DNA from: Paracoccus yibinensis
Lineage (GTDB): Bacteria; Pseudomonadota; Alphaproteobacteria; Rhodobacterales; Rhodobacteraceae
DNA: 64,000 nt
Assembly (NCBI RefSeq): GCF_030846195.1
Contig: NZ_JAVCWH010000010.1
Span: forward strand, 17,138 to 81,137
Reading direction: 5' to 3'
A program made the translations under genes and the position numbers. This document shows, one piece after another, positions 44,311 through 53,600 of the stretch. The notes below the pieces were generated by a model. That model was not told the origin of the DNA and did no database searches. It was given only the letters and a program-made list of their open reading frames with translations. Numbering within the stretch: position 1 is the stretch's first letter; the number at the start of each line of letters is the position of its first letter.

Positions 44311-44479
44311 GCTAAGATATTCACCCTGTTGCGCTTTCTGGCTTTTAGTGGTCGGGTGGCCCTGGGAGGGATGGGTTCGAACCAGGCCTTTTCGATTGCG
44401 CTTCTGTAACCTAACAAATTGAACCAGCACGCGATCGCCACGATCGAAGGCGACGCCTGACGATGCGATGAGCCACCAT
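44311..44479 (-). other. 169-nt gap upstream of the reverse transcriptase, possible noncoding RNA
   Basis: This is the only sizeable gap in an otherwise tightly packed operon. It contains a 10-bp palindrome GGTTCGAACC (44374-44383) and flanking C/G-rich blocks that could fold. Several defence reverse transcriptases and all retrons use an adjacent RNA template, so a transcript from here is plausible. No direct evidence of an RNA is visible. Confidence 0.3.
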
Positions 44480-47400
44480 TCATGCTGAGAGCTCCCGGTG
44501 GCGCAGGTACGGCTCACCCAGCACGGAACTGCTGACAACCGACAACTCGAAGCGGTAGCGAACCCCTTGGTCGCTCCAATCGTCTGGCAATTCGCTGTTT
44601 GCGACGACATACCCGGCAGGATCGATCCAATCGATCCCGTCGCTGGCCATCAGCGGCAAGACGCTCATATTAAAGTTCAGATAGTCGGACGTGGGTCGCG
44701 CGAGCCGCACATCAATCGCCAGTTCGCCGGGCGGTGTGTGCGGCGGCCGAATTGGCCGGCGTTCGTCCATCCAGGCTCGGATCGATCGCGGATCCAAAAT
44801 CTCGTTGGGATCGACGCCGTCACCGCGCGAGGCATAATAGTCCAGCGCATCGCGTTCCGCATTCGGCCGATCGACGGCATCGCCTCGCGCCAGCAGGTAT
44901 GCCGCAACAGGGTCGAGCGTGCCCCAGCTAATAAGCTCCTTCAACCAGAACGCGATCCACGGTAATCCGCTGCTCGGCCAGTCGTCGATAGTCATCGCAT
45001 CGAGAGGCTGCCCCGTTGAATCGCGATCGAGCAGGACGCCGATGATGCTGCCAAGACCCCAGCTTCCCTTGTAGATGAAGTTCTCTGAAACAAATTTGAA
45101 CCAGCTGCCCAAGTCTTTCGCCGACGGTTGGCGCGACAGGCTGGGCTTGAAGAGCCACCAGCGAAGTAGCTTCTCCCAGTCGTCGAACGCCTTCTTCCGG
45201 CCCAGTGTCTGCCCGATTCGGAACGCCGGGATCTCAGACAACTTTTCGATAATGGAGCGCACGAAGTTGAAACGGGACTCTGCCGGTCGTGACGCATAGT
45301 CCTGACCGCCGATTAAGGCGCCGCGAAACTCCTCGATGCGGTCGAGCAGGATCTCGCCCGATCGCGGTGCCAGGCTAGTCTTATAGAGTTGCCGCCGCCG
45401 GGTGGGATCAGGATACAGCGCGACGATGGCTTGGCCCCGCGCGAGCCAGTACTGCGCAAGGCGCGCTTCTTCATTGGCCGCGACATACGCATAGGTCCGC
45501 TGCCAGATTTTCTGCAGTTCGCCCTCGATCTCTCCGGTCGCCAAGCGGCGCCTTAGCAGCAGCTCTGCTTCCTGTAATACGGCGATCAGGATACCGTCGA
45601 AAGTGTCGAGCAGCGCGCCTGCATCCTCGTTGTCCTCTTCGGCTTCGGCGATCGCTGTCGCATCGAGCCATACGAGGAACTCGTCTTCGTCGTCGCTGTC
45701 CGAAATGTCTGCCCAAACCTCACGCAACGCTTCCAAAAGGAGCGCCAGCGGACTGTGCGCTTCGCCGTCCTCGGCTGTCATAGCGCCCGAGGCCGCCATC
45801 TCCGTTGCTTCCTGCAGCTCGCGAACAAGCTGGTCGTAACCGTGCCACTGCCGGTTCCACACAGGCTGCTGGCGCCCCCGGCGTAGCTCATATTCACGTT
45901 CCGGCAGGACTACGAGCGCGCTTCCCTCGGTCGCCACGCCCGGGCGGCCTGTGCGACCAATCAGGTTCGCGAATTCATTGACGGGCATTACATCGTTGGC
46001 GCGGCACACACTCGGAATCAGCAGCGTGTTGACTGGGATATTCACGCCTTCCGACAGCGTCGACGTCGCGATTACGACCCGCACCTGACCCCGATCGATC
46101 GCGACCTTGAGGCGCCGCGCAAGCAGAGGTGGCATCTGCCCATGGTGGACCGCGACGCCTTTCGTCAGCAAGCGAAACTCTGAGGATTCTCTAGTGAAAT
46201 AGTCTTCTGCGGCGGCGAGGCAGCGCTTCCAGTGTGGATCCTCTTCATCAACCGACCAATAGTCGGGAAGGTCCTCGTCTTCCCACTTCTCCATGAGATC
46301 CGCGCAGGTTTCGGCAAAAGTGCTGACCGACTGAGTAAGCGAGATTAGAACGCTGGGTTTGGTCCCATCGGGACGTTCCCTCGCAAGGTGAAGGGCAGCC
46401 CAAAGGGTCGGTGCCCGCATGCGAACTTCAGGTCCTTCCTCCGCATCGATCCCGCCAGGCAAGTGCCGGAAGGGTTGCGGCACATAGGGCCGATCATCTG
46501 TCCGCTCGTCTTCAAACTCGAGCGTGCGGCCATCCATCAGATCGTAGCGGATGTCGAAGCGCCCCGACGGCGTCACCTCGAGCCGTCCGAGCATTTGCCG
46601 CGTGCTGCGGTGAGTCGAGGTGACAGGTCCTGCCTCCGCATCGCCCGCGAGCCAAGACGCGATCGCAGGCGCGGCCTTGGCCGCCACGGCCGACAGCGCG
46701 ATAACCCGAAAGCCCTTTTCTTCCTTGGCGCGCAGCAGCCGTGCGCTCAGCTGCTCCAGACGCAGCGAACGCGATGTGCCGTCCGAAAGACTTTGAACCC
46801 TCTTCGGATCCTGCTCCACCATATGGGCCTCGTCGATCACGACCAACCTGACCCGGTCGAGGAACAGGAGCCCGAGATAGCGAAGTAACGCATCCGCCTT
46901 CTCGAATGTGCAGATCACCACCGTCGGCTGGTCGACCTTGAGCCATGCATCGGTGGGTCCCCAGTCGGTCCCACCGTAAAGCCCGGTGACCACCACCGGC
47001 TCGGCTGCGACGCCGCGCAGATCTTCGGCAAGCCGAGTCTCGACCTCGGCCGCGAGCGCGCGCGAGGGTACGAGGTACAAGACGAGGTTCTCTGCAGAGA
47101 GTGCATGCGCGCGTTCTTCGAAGAGCCCCTGCACTGCGCCGAGAGTCGCAATCGTGGTCTTGCCCGAACCCGTTGGCGTGCACAGCACGAAGGAATCGCC
47201 CTCGGCCAACCGGCGCACGCCCTCGGCTTGGGCGGGCCACACTAGCGCGCGCCGGTTGATAAAGGCGGCACGGGCAAACTGGACCAGCGCGGCGCTTGCG
47301 CGGGGGTTGGCATCGTTCGCCAGCCGTTCGATCTGCGGCCACAGGCTGGTCTCAACGAACACACGCGCATTGGCAGCTGTCAGCCGCGCCAGTAGATAGG

Positions 47401-48097
47401 AATAGGGATCGCGGCTATGGAGGAAGCCTGCCGCCAACGCTTCCAGCTTGGAGAGTGCGCGTTCGACGAGCGCGTCGTCGCCTGTGTGCATATAAGCGCA
47501 AATCGTGCCGATGCACATCACGACATGCCGGATCGATGCCATCTCCAGATCGACAAGCTTGATGCTCCTCCCGTCGATCTCCACGGTTTCTGGCCGCAGC
47601 GTCCGCTCCAGCCCTAGTTCCCTTTGCGCGGCCCAAAAGGCCTGGACCGCCGACAACGCTGCGGAGAAATCCGCCCGCAGGAAAGCGCGGAGCAGTTTCG
47701 AAATGGAGTCTTCCCTCGGCACATGACGCAGATGTCCGAGCGCCATCGCCGGGTAGCCGGCCAACTGATATGCGGCAGCCGACAACAGATGCGTCGGCAC
47801 GCCCTCGGGTTTGAGCGAGGATTGCGACAGCCATTCGAGTATTTCGGCGGCGCGCTTCACCGCCGGTTTCCACTCGCTGCCACCTGCAGATCGCTCGATC
47901 CAAGCGGTCTCAAGCAGCAGCATCGCCTCGTCGAGCCGCGCCACCATTTCGTCTGCGGTGAAGCTTGCCAGACCGTCCCGGCCCATGTCGCGCCGGATTC
48001 TCTGGCTGTAAAGCTTGGCTTGTAGGGGCGAAAGCCGGCTCCCTGCCAGTGAGCCCCGGATGTCACGGGCAAGCGTGAGAGAGGCTTCGTTCGGCAT
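44480..48097 (-). CDS. Large DEAH-box (Ski2/HamB-like) helicase
   Basis: A 1205-residue protein. The first 280 residues are helical with no known motif. The helicase core has Walker A CTPTGSGKTTIA near residue 307, YLVPSRALAAEV, Walker B LVVIDEAHMVE near residue 421 (DEAH box), VIATSTLSEGVNIPVN, and motif VI FANLIGRTGRPG near residue 712. A long C-terminal region of about 450 residues follows. ATG directly abuts the stop of the nuclease-like gene, so the two are translationally linked. Size, motifs and the small partner recall HamB of Hachiman and AbpB. It probably moves along or unwinds invading nucleic acid and controls the nuclease. Confidence 0.85.
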   Translation of the reverse strand: MPNEASLTLARDIRGSLAGSRLSPLQAKLYSQRIRRDMGRDGLASFTADEMVARLDEAMLLLETAWIERSAGGSEWKPAVKRAAEILEWLSQSSLKPEGVPTHLLSAAAYQLAGYPAMALGHLRHVPREDSISKLLRAFLRADFSAALSAVQAFWAAQRELGLERTLRPETVEIDGRSIKLVDLEMASIRHVVMCIGTICAYMHTGDDALVERALSKLEALAAGFLHSRDPYSYLLARLTAANARVFVETSLWPQIERLANDANPRASAALVQFARAAFINRRALVWPAQAEGVRRLAEGDSFVLCTPTGSGKTTIATLGAVQGLFEERAHALSAENLVLYLVPSRALAAEVETRLAEDLRGVAAEPVVVTGLYGGTDWGPTDAWLKVDQPTVVICTFEKADALLRYLGLLFLDRVRLVVIDEAHMVEQDPKRVQSLSDGTSRSLRLEQLSARLLRAKEEKGFRVIALSAVAAKAAPAIASWLAGDAEAGPVTSTHRSTRQMLGRLEVTPSGRFDIRYDLMDGRTLEFEDERTDDRPYVPQPFRHLPGGIDAEEGPEVRMRAPTLWAALHLARERPDGTKPSVLISLTQSVSTFAETCADLMEKWEDEDLPDYWSVDEEDPHWKRCLAAAEDYFTRESSEFRLLTKGVAVHHGQMPPLLARRLKVAIDRGQVRVVIATSTLSEGVNIPVNTLLIPSVCRANDVMPVNEFANLIGRTGRPGVATEGSALVVLPEREYELRRGRQQPVWNRQWHGYDQLVRELQEATEMAASGAMTAEDGEAHSPLALLLEALREVWADISDSDDEDEFLVWLDATAIAEAEEDNEDAGALLDTFDGILIAVLQEAELLLRRRLATGEIEGELQKIWQRTYAYVAANEEARLAQYWLARGQAIVALYPDPTRRRQLYKTSLAPRSGEILLDRIEEFRGALIGGQDYASRPAESRFNFVRSIIEKLSEIPAFRIGQTLGRKKAFDDWEKLLRWWLFKPSLSRQPSAKDLGSWFKFVSENFIYKGSWGLGSIIGVLLDRDSTGQPLDAMTIDDWPSSGLPWIAFWLKELISWGTLDPVAAYLLARGDAVDRPNAERDALDYYASRGDGVDPNEILDPRSIRAWMDERRPIRPPHTPPGELAIDVRLARPTSDYLNFNMSVLPLMASDGIDWIDPAGYVVANSELPDDWSDQGVRYRFELSVVSSSVLGEPYLRHRELSA

Positions 48098-49012
48098 CTA
48101 GGCTCCCCGATACAGGATGTCGACGAGGCCGTCGAAGTCCTCGAGCTGGAACTCCATAGCTTCGAGCCTGCGATTGGCCGTGTAGGATGAGTGCGGCGCC
48201 GCGTGCGGAAGCCAGCTCACCCTGGTCGCCGGCTTTACCGGCCAATGCCCCACCGTATAGGAAAGCCCGTCGCTACGTTTGGCGGTGCGAAACCCCTCGC
48301 TGTAGAATGCAAGCAGCCGGGCGACCCACTCCTGCGCCTGCGGGCTGTTATAATCGGAAAGCAGAGTTATCAGCTCGCGTACCCCGCTTGGCCGGCGCTG
48401 CCCCGCAGAGAGCTTCTCATACGCATCCTGAATCGTTGCCGTGTTGCTTGTGGCGAGGCACTTCGCCTCAAGCGTCAGCACATGCGTGATCTTGCCGCTT
48501 GCGTCGATGCGGAACGCGATCGCGTCGTCACCGGTCCGCCCCGGTCGCCGCTCGGACACCGCATCTGGATCGTGCGATTCCCCCATCAGCACGCGCTCGT
48601 TGATCAGGTCGAGATGTTGGAATTCTGTATCATGAAATCGGAACAGAAACGCAGGGACATGCCAGTCGGAATGGCCGAAAGCGCCAAAATGTTCGACTAC
48701 CAAGCCTGCCAGTGTTTCGCCGAGATAACCCTGGAGCGTGATACGATTGAGCATCGCGGGATAATGCGCAGCAGGGTCGTCGGCGGCACCCCGGAACGGC
48801 GACAGATCGTCTTCGAACCCCTTTCGAATACGCCGCCGCGCATCGTCGAGAGCTTCCTGCGCATAGGCGACCAACTCGTCGCGAAGCGGCGCAAAATTGC
48901 CATTCACTTCGCGCCACACGCGCAGGCGATACCGAGGCGGGGGCGCTGGCAGAGTCTGGGCAGCCATCCAGGCTTGGAGCGGTTGCAAGGTAACGCGAAG
49001 AGACCTGATCAT
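48098..49012 (-). CDS. Putative HamA-like (DUF1837-type) nuclease
   Basis: A 304-residue protein. A candidate PD-(D/E)xK-type active site is GRTGDDAIAFRID (Asp near residue 161) followed about 19 residues later by VLTLEAKCL (Glu-x-Lys near residues 181-183). This spacing and the one-to-one pairing with a big helicase resemble HamA proteins of Hachiman. Overall similarity cannot be judged without alignment. I chose the ATG at 49012; earlier starts at 49081 (ATG) and 49105 (GTG) are possible. It is the first gene of the operon. It would cut DNA once the helicase partner senses infection. Confidence 0.6.
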   Translation of the reverse strand: MIRSLRVTLQPLQAWMAAQTLPAPPPRYRLRVWREVNGNFAPLRDELVAYAQEALDDARRRIRKGFEDDLSPFRGAADDPAAHYPAMLNRITLQGYLGETLAGLVVEHFGAFGHSDWHVPAFLFRFHDTEFQHLDLINERVLMGESHDPDAVSERRPGRTGDDAIAFRIDASGKITHVLTLEAKCLATSNTATIQDAYEKLSAGQRRPSGVRELITLLSDYNSPQAQEWVARLLAFYSEGFRTAKRSDGLSYTVGHWPVKPATRVSWLPHAAPHSSYTANRRLEAMEFQLEDFDGLVDILYRGA

Positions 49013-49596
49013 TAAGCTCTTACCGCGTTGTAGCGGTCCAAATTGGTAGTAATTTAGACATCTAAGTCCCCCCGCGCGCATGCTAGCTTTGAATTCAGCG
49101 CGCACACAAGAGCGATAGCCTCTAAGTGGGTATATAATACGTCAGCCCGGTAACAGATCTGGCACCGCGCCTCGCTTCCTAGGTGGCAAGAGCCGGCAGC
49201 CGGCTTGAAGAGTTCAGGCATTCGCTTTTTCAATTTTTGTGCTCTGGACCAAGCAGGCGAGAGCCGGCCCCATTGCAGTCATTGGTATGGTTGCGAAGAA
49301 TTAGCGCTTCTTCCCACTTCGGCGGTATTGACGGGTCAAAATGCTGCGCCACGCACGAAAGACCGGTATGGTGAATGCTGCAGGGTAGCCATCGGTGCTC
49401 GTGAATGTCCGGTGAGGGCCGGGTTCCACGCGATCTGCCCGTGTGATAGCGGCTGAGCTGATCTCAGCTGAGTCCTGCTACACCTCTTCTGCGCCGCGAC
49501 GGAGAGCCACGTCTTGGTTGAGCCCGAACGTGGCATTGATTTTCTTGGCTTCTCGCACTATCTATCAAACGTCTCTGCTGGCAACAGGTTAGACAG
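49013..49596 (-). promoter_or_regulatory. Upstream region of the defence-like operon
   Basis: No gene can be supported in these 584 bp. Close to the operon start are two short inverted repeats: ACCGC(GTTGTA)GCGGT at 49022-49037 and TTAGA(CA)TCTAA at 49054-49065, which could be operators. On the minus strand, TATTAT near 49130-49137 is a possible -10 element, but no good -35 is visible. The rest is A/T-richer than the conjugation genes. Confidence 0.35.
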
Positions 49597-49860
49597 ATGC
49601 TTCCTGTCCTGTCGAAGGTTATGGCTACTGTGAACGCGCCCTACAGCGTGGCGGTAACGCCTGCCCAGTTGGCAGTCCGCATTGCCGATCCCGAGAGTGC
49701 TGTCGTCTGCGACCATGCGACCTTTGCATTTCTCTCGGAAGTATCTCTGAACCTGCAGCATGCCTTCATCGATGCAATGGCCGTCGACCCGGAAAAGGTT
49801 GCCTTGGTGGCCAGGCAGTTTTCTGACCTTGCCGGTTACAGGCTTCCGCTCGCATCCTGA
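49597..49860 (+). CDS. Small partner of an AbiEii-like nucleotidyltransferase
   Basis: An 87-residue protein containing SVAVTPAQLAVRIADPESAVVCDHATFAFLSEVSLNLQHAF. It is soluble and helical with no recognised family. The stop overlaps the ATG of the nucleotidyltransferase (TGATG), the arrangement of a toxin-antitoxin pair. It is much shorter than a normal AbiEi antitoxin, so it is either a different antitoxin type or a truncated one. Confidence 0.55.
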   Translation: MLPVLSKVMATVNAPYSVAVTPAQLAVRIADPESAVVCDHATFAFLSEVSLNLQHAFIDAMAVDPEKVALVARQFSDLAGYRLPLAS

Positions 49861-50537
49861 TGAATACCCCCAACCCGAGCCGATGGCCCGAGCTTTTCGA
49901 CCAGGGAATGGCAATCGTCGATCAAGCGAATGCAAATGGCATTGCCATGAACGACTGGACATTCGGAGGTGGCACTGCCCTCATGCTGCAGATCGGGCAC
50001 CGTGATAGTCACGACATTGATCTGTTTGTCAGTGATGCACAATATTTGCCCTTTTTGAATCCAGAAACCCAAGGATTCAAGCTTAGCCTCGTTCCGAGCG
50101 GCTACGAGACAGATGGCACTAGGGCCCTCAAGATCGTCTTTGATGGCGTCGGAGAGGTCGATTTCATCTGCTGTCCTACGGTCACAGACCACCCCTTTGA
50201 ACAGGCAATTGTCAATGGCAGGGAGGTCAATCGCGAGACACCGGCGGAAATACTCGGGAAGAAGATCGTCTATAGGGGTGCAACACTGCAACCCCGTGAT
50301 ATGTTCGATATTGCCGCCACCGCTGTTGTGCTTGGCGAGGATGCTCTCGTTGCCTCACTAAAGCCTTTGGCTGGGCCAAGTGGCGTGGCCTTGAAGGTGG
50401 CTCGTGGGATGAATCCCGACCTGGCTCGAACGGTGATGAGCCGACTTATGGCACGCTCGGGCTACCAGGATCTTCACCTGACTGCGCAAGACGTTGCTTG
50501 CAGGGTGCTGCAGCGGGTGGCTGGCGAGACAAGGTAA
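49860..50537 (+). CDS. AbiEii-like nucleotidyltransferase
   Basis: A 225-residue protein with the nucleotidyltransferase motif WTFGGGTALMLQIGHRDSHDIDLFV (residues 38-62), which holds the GG...DxD catalytic signature, and a later FDGVGEVDFICCP that may supply the third Asp. Such AbiEii/AbiGii-type proteins are toxins of abortive-infection systems and can modify tRNA. It is coupled to the preceding small gene. Placement directly beside the four-gene island suits a defence role. Confidence 0.75.
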   Translation: MNTPNPSRWPELFDQGMAIVDQANANGIAMNDWTFGGGTALMLQIGHRDSHDIDLFVSDAQYLPFLNPETQGFKLSLVPSGYETDGTRALKIVFDGVGEVDFICCPTVTDHPFEQAIVNGREVNRETPAEILGKKIVYRGATLQPRDMFDIAATAVVLGEDALVASLKPLAGPSGVALKVARGMNPDLARTVMSRLMARSGYQDLHLTAQDVACRVLQRVAGETR

Positions 50538-50641
50538 CGACGGGGCGCTTCGTTACGCCGCTCAGACAGAAAGAGCACAACAGCGGGACCACATGGGTCG
50601 CGGGATTTCAGTTCGCGCAAGGAGGTCTTCGATCGGTCATG

Positions 50642-53600
50642 TCAGGCAATCAATGGTGCGAAGAGATCCTGCAGCGTGGCCTCGTCCAGGATCGGCAAGC
50701 TGCTGTCGGTGTTCTCGTCGAACAGGGCGTCGGCCAGGGCCTGCTTTCTCGCCTGGAGGTCCAGGATCTTTTCCTCGACCGTTCCCGCGGCGACGAGGCG
50801 ATGGACGAAGACCGGCTTTGTCTGGCCGATCCGATGGGCGCGATCCATGGCTTGACGCTCGACCGCCGGGTTCCACCAAGGATCGAACAGGATCACCGTA
50901 TCCGCCTCGGTCAGTGTCAGCCCCACGCCTCCGGCCTTGAGGCTGAGCAAAAAGACCGGGGCGTCCCCGCGGGCGAAGGCGTCGAGAACGGCGGCGCGGT
51001 CGCGTGTCTCGCCTGTCAGGCTGAGGCTTGCAATTCCGACTGCGCTCAGATCAGCCTCAATCAAGCGCAGCATCTCGACGAATTGCGAAAAGACCAGGAC
51101 CCGGCGGCCCTCGGCCACGAGCTCGGCCAGCAATTCGCGCAAGCGGTCGCGCTTGGCACTGTCGGTGACCGAACGCGCGGCCCCGGTCTTGACCAGGGTG
51201 GGATCGCAGCACACCTGCCGCAGCTTTAGAAGCGCGTCGAGCACCGTGATCCGCGCGGCGGCAAGGCCTCGGCTGCCGATTGCTTCGCGTACACGCTGGT
51301 CCATGGCGCTACGTACCGCCTCGTAAAGCCCCTGCTGCGCCTTTGGCAGAATCACCAGATCGAGTATCTCGGTACGCGGCGGCAGTTCCGCGGCCACCTC
51401 CTCCTTGGTGCGGCGCAGAAGAAAGGGGCGCAGGCGGCGGGTCAGACGGGCCTGTGCGCTGACATCGCCATGCTTCTCGATCGGGGTGCGGAACAGGGCC
51501 TGGAAGCGCTTCCGGTCGCCCAGAAGCCCCGGCACCACCCAGTCGAACAGCGTCCAGAGATCCTGGAGCGAATTCTCCATCGGCGTTCCGGTCAGGGCGA
51601 TGCGCCCTTGGGCCGGGATCTCTCGCAGGGCCTTGGCCAATTGCGATGCCGGGTTCTTCAGGGTGTGGGCCTCGTCCAGAATGACCAGCGGCCATTGCTG
51701 CCCGGCTAGCCAGTCGCAATCACGCGCCAGCAGGGGATAGGTAGTGATAACGAGATCGGCCTGGATAAGCAGCTCACGCAGCGCCTTGCGGTCCGGGCCA
51801 TGCAGGACCAGCAGGCGCAGCTCCGGTGCAAATTGCGCGGCCTGGAACTGCCATGCATGCAGCAGGCTCGTTGGCACGATCAGGAGAGCCGCGCCCTTGC
51901 TGCCGGCCTCGCGCCGGGCCTGCAGCAGCGCCAGCGTCTGGACCGTCTTGCCTAGCCCCATGTCATCGGCCAGCACCGCTCCGAAGCCGGCGCTCAGCAG
52001 CCCGTTCATCCATGCCGCGCCAAAAGCCTGGTAATGTCGCAGTTGCGCCTTCAGTCCGACTGGTGCTTGCAGGTTCTCGCCCTTGGTCAGGGCTTCGAGA
52101 TGCCGAGCAAGGGGCAGGATACCGGCATGGTCCGAGAACCGCGCCGTGCTTCCTTCCAGCGCCTCTTCCACAAGTCGCGCGACCCCGGCATCGGTGGGAT
52201 GCAGGGCGCCTAATTCGGCATGATGGCTCAGGAAGAGATGGAGAAGCGGTGCGAGGGGCGAGAGATCCAGGGCCGCATAGCTGTTCTTGCCCCGGTCGAG
52301 ATAGATCGGCCGGACGGAAAGCTGCTGCCTGAGGGTCTCGACATCCGGCACCTCCTCCCAATCCTCGCGGATTTGCTCGAGGCAGGCCGCCAGCAAGGGA
52401 GCGATGTCGAGAGTCTGGCCGCCTATCTCGGCGGTGAAGCCCAGCGAGAACCAGTCATGGCCCCCAAAGGACTCCCCTCTTTCCGCCTGGGTGGAGACCG
52501 AAAGGGAAGCGGCCTCGGGGCTGAGGCGATAGGGCCATTTCGCCGTCTCGGTGATCTCCCAGCCTTCGTCGCGAAGCGCCGGCAGGAGACCGAAAGCGAA
52601 GTGCAAGGCATCTCGCTTGTCGGTCATCCGAAGGAGATGCAGGCTCATCTCGCCTTCTGCGAAGACGAAATCGCAGCCCGCCATCCGCTCACTTGGCCAA
52701 TGGACCTCCAGTTCCTCGACGGGAAGGGCGCCCGCCTCCAGCAGCCGGCTCCTGCAGGAGGCTTCCCAATCATGGTCCCGGATCAGGCTGACCACCTCCC
52801 CGGCTGCGACAAGGCGCGGATCGGCGCCATCCTCCGGGACCTCGATCCCGTCATAGGCAAAGCGCAGGGTCAGCGTCGGCAGAAGCAGGCTGTTGCCCCA
52901 TCCGCGCGGACCGTCCTTCGCCGGCTCGGCCGCCAGGGTCAGCCGGGCGCAGCGCACCTCCGCCGCCCGCTTGATCCGCCGCGTCTTGCGCAAGGGCGGC
53001 AGGGACATCCCCGCGACCTCCTCGGGCAGAACCGCGCCGAGGGCCTCGGCCTCGGGCGGCGACACCATCGGGGCGGCGGTGACGAGCCGCAGCGCGGCCT
53101 CATCGAGCACCCGCGCCAAACAGCCCATAAGACCGCCTTGCCGGTCAAGCCAGATCGTGGCCCCCTCAAGCGTCCGGAGGTCGAGCGCCCGCCCGGCCTC
53201 ATCCTCGAAGCCAAGCTGCTGGTTGCCATCTGCCGTCATCCGCCAGGCGAGCCGCGCGTCAGGAAGGTGGTCGGACCAGCTGAGATGGGCCCCCGGCGCA
53301 GTGTCGTGCAGGAACCGGCCGCTGTCGCAGAGCCTGCGCAAAAGGGCAGTTACCTCTTCTCCGCGCGGCCGCAGGAGTTCGGGTAGACCATAGCTGTAGG
53401 GTGCCTCCCAGAGCCGCGTCTGGGCCAAGGCGGAGAGCAGGTCGAGATCCAGGGGGCGGATGAATTTGGCGGGGGCGACACTCCGCATTTCGCGCAGAAT
53501 GTCATGTCGGCGAATGGTCTGGTTCAGGCCGGTCCCTGTGGCATTGATGCGGCCCTTGTAAATGTCAATCTTGACCTGCGACCCAGTAGGCATGAGCACG

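Noticed and set aside
44360..44395. tRNA-like T-arm motif (GGTTCGAACC) in the gap before the reverse transcriptase
   Set aside because: The flanking bases do not form a proper T-stem, and no acceptor, D or anticodon arms could be found, so it is not a tRNA gene; an attachment-site relic remains possible but unsupported.
44311..44610. 100-codon N-terminal extension of the reverse transcriptase
   Set aside because: It would overlap the helicase gene by 131 bp and has no reverse-transcriptase-like content; the ATG at 44310 has a proper ribosome binding site.
44480..49012. Type I or BREX restriction system
   Set aside because: No methyltransferase, specificity subunit or PglZ/BrxC-type protein accompanies the helicase.
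52220..53386. 388-codon plus-strand frame
   Set aside because: Antisense to the SWIM-SNF2 helicase gene and lacking any motif.
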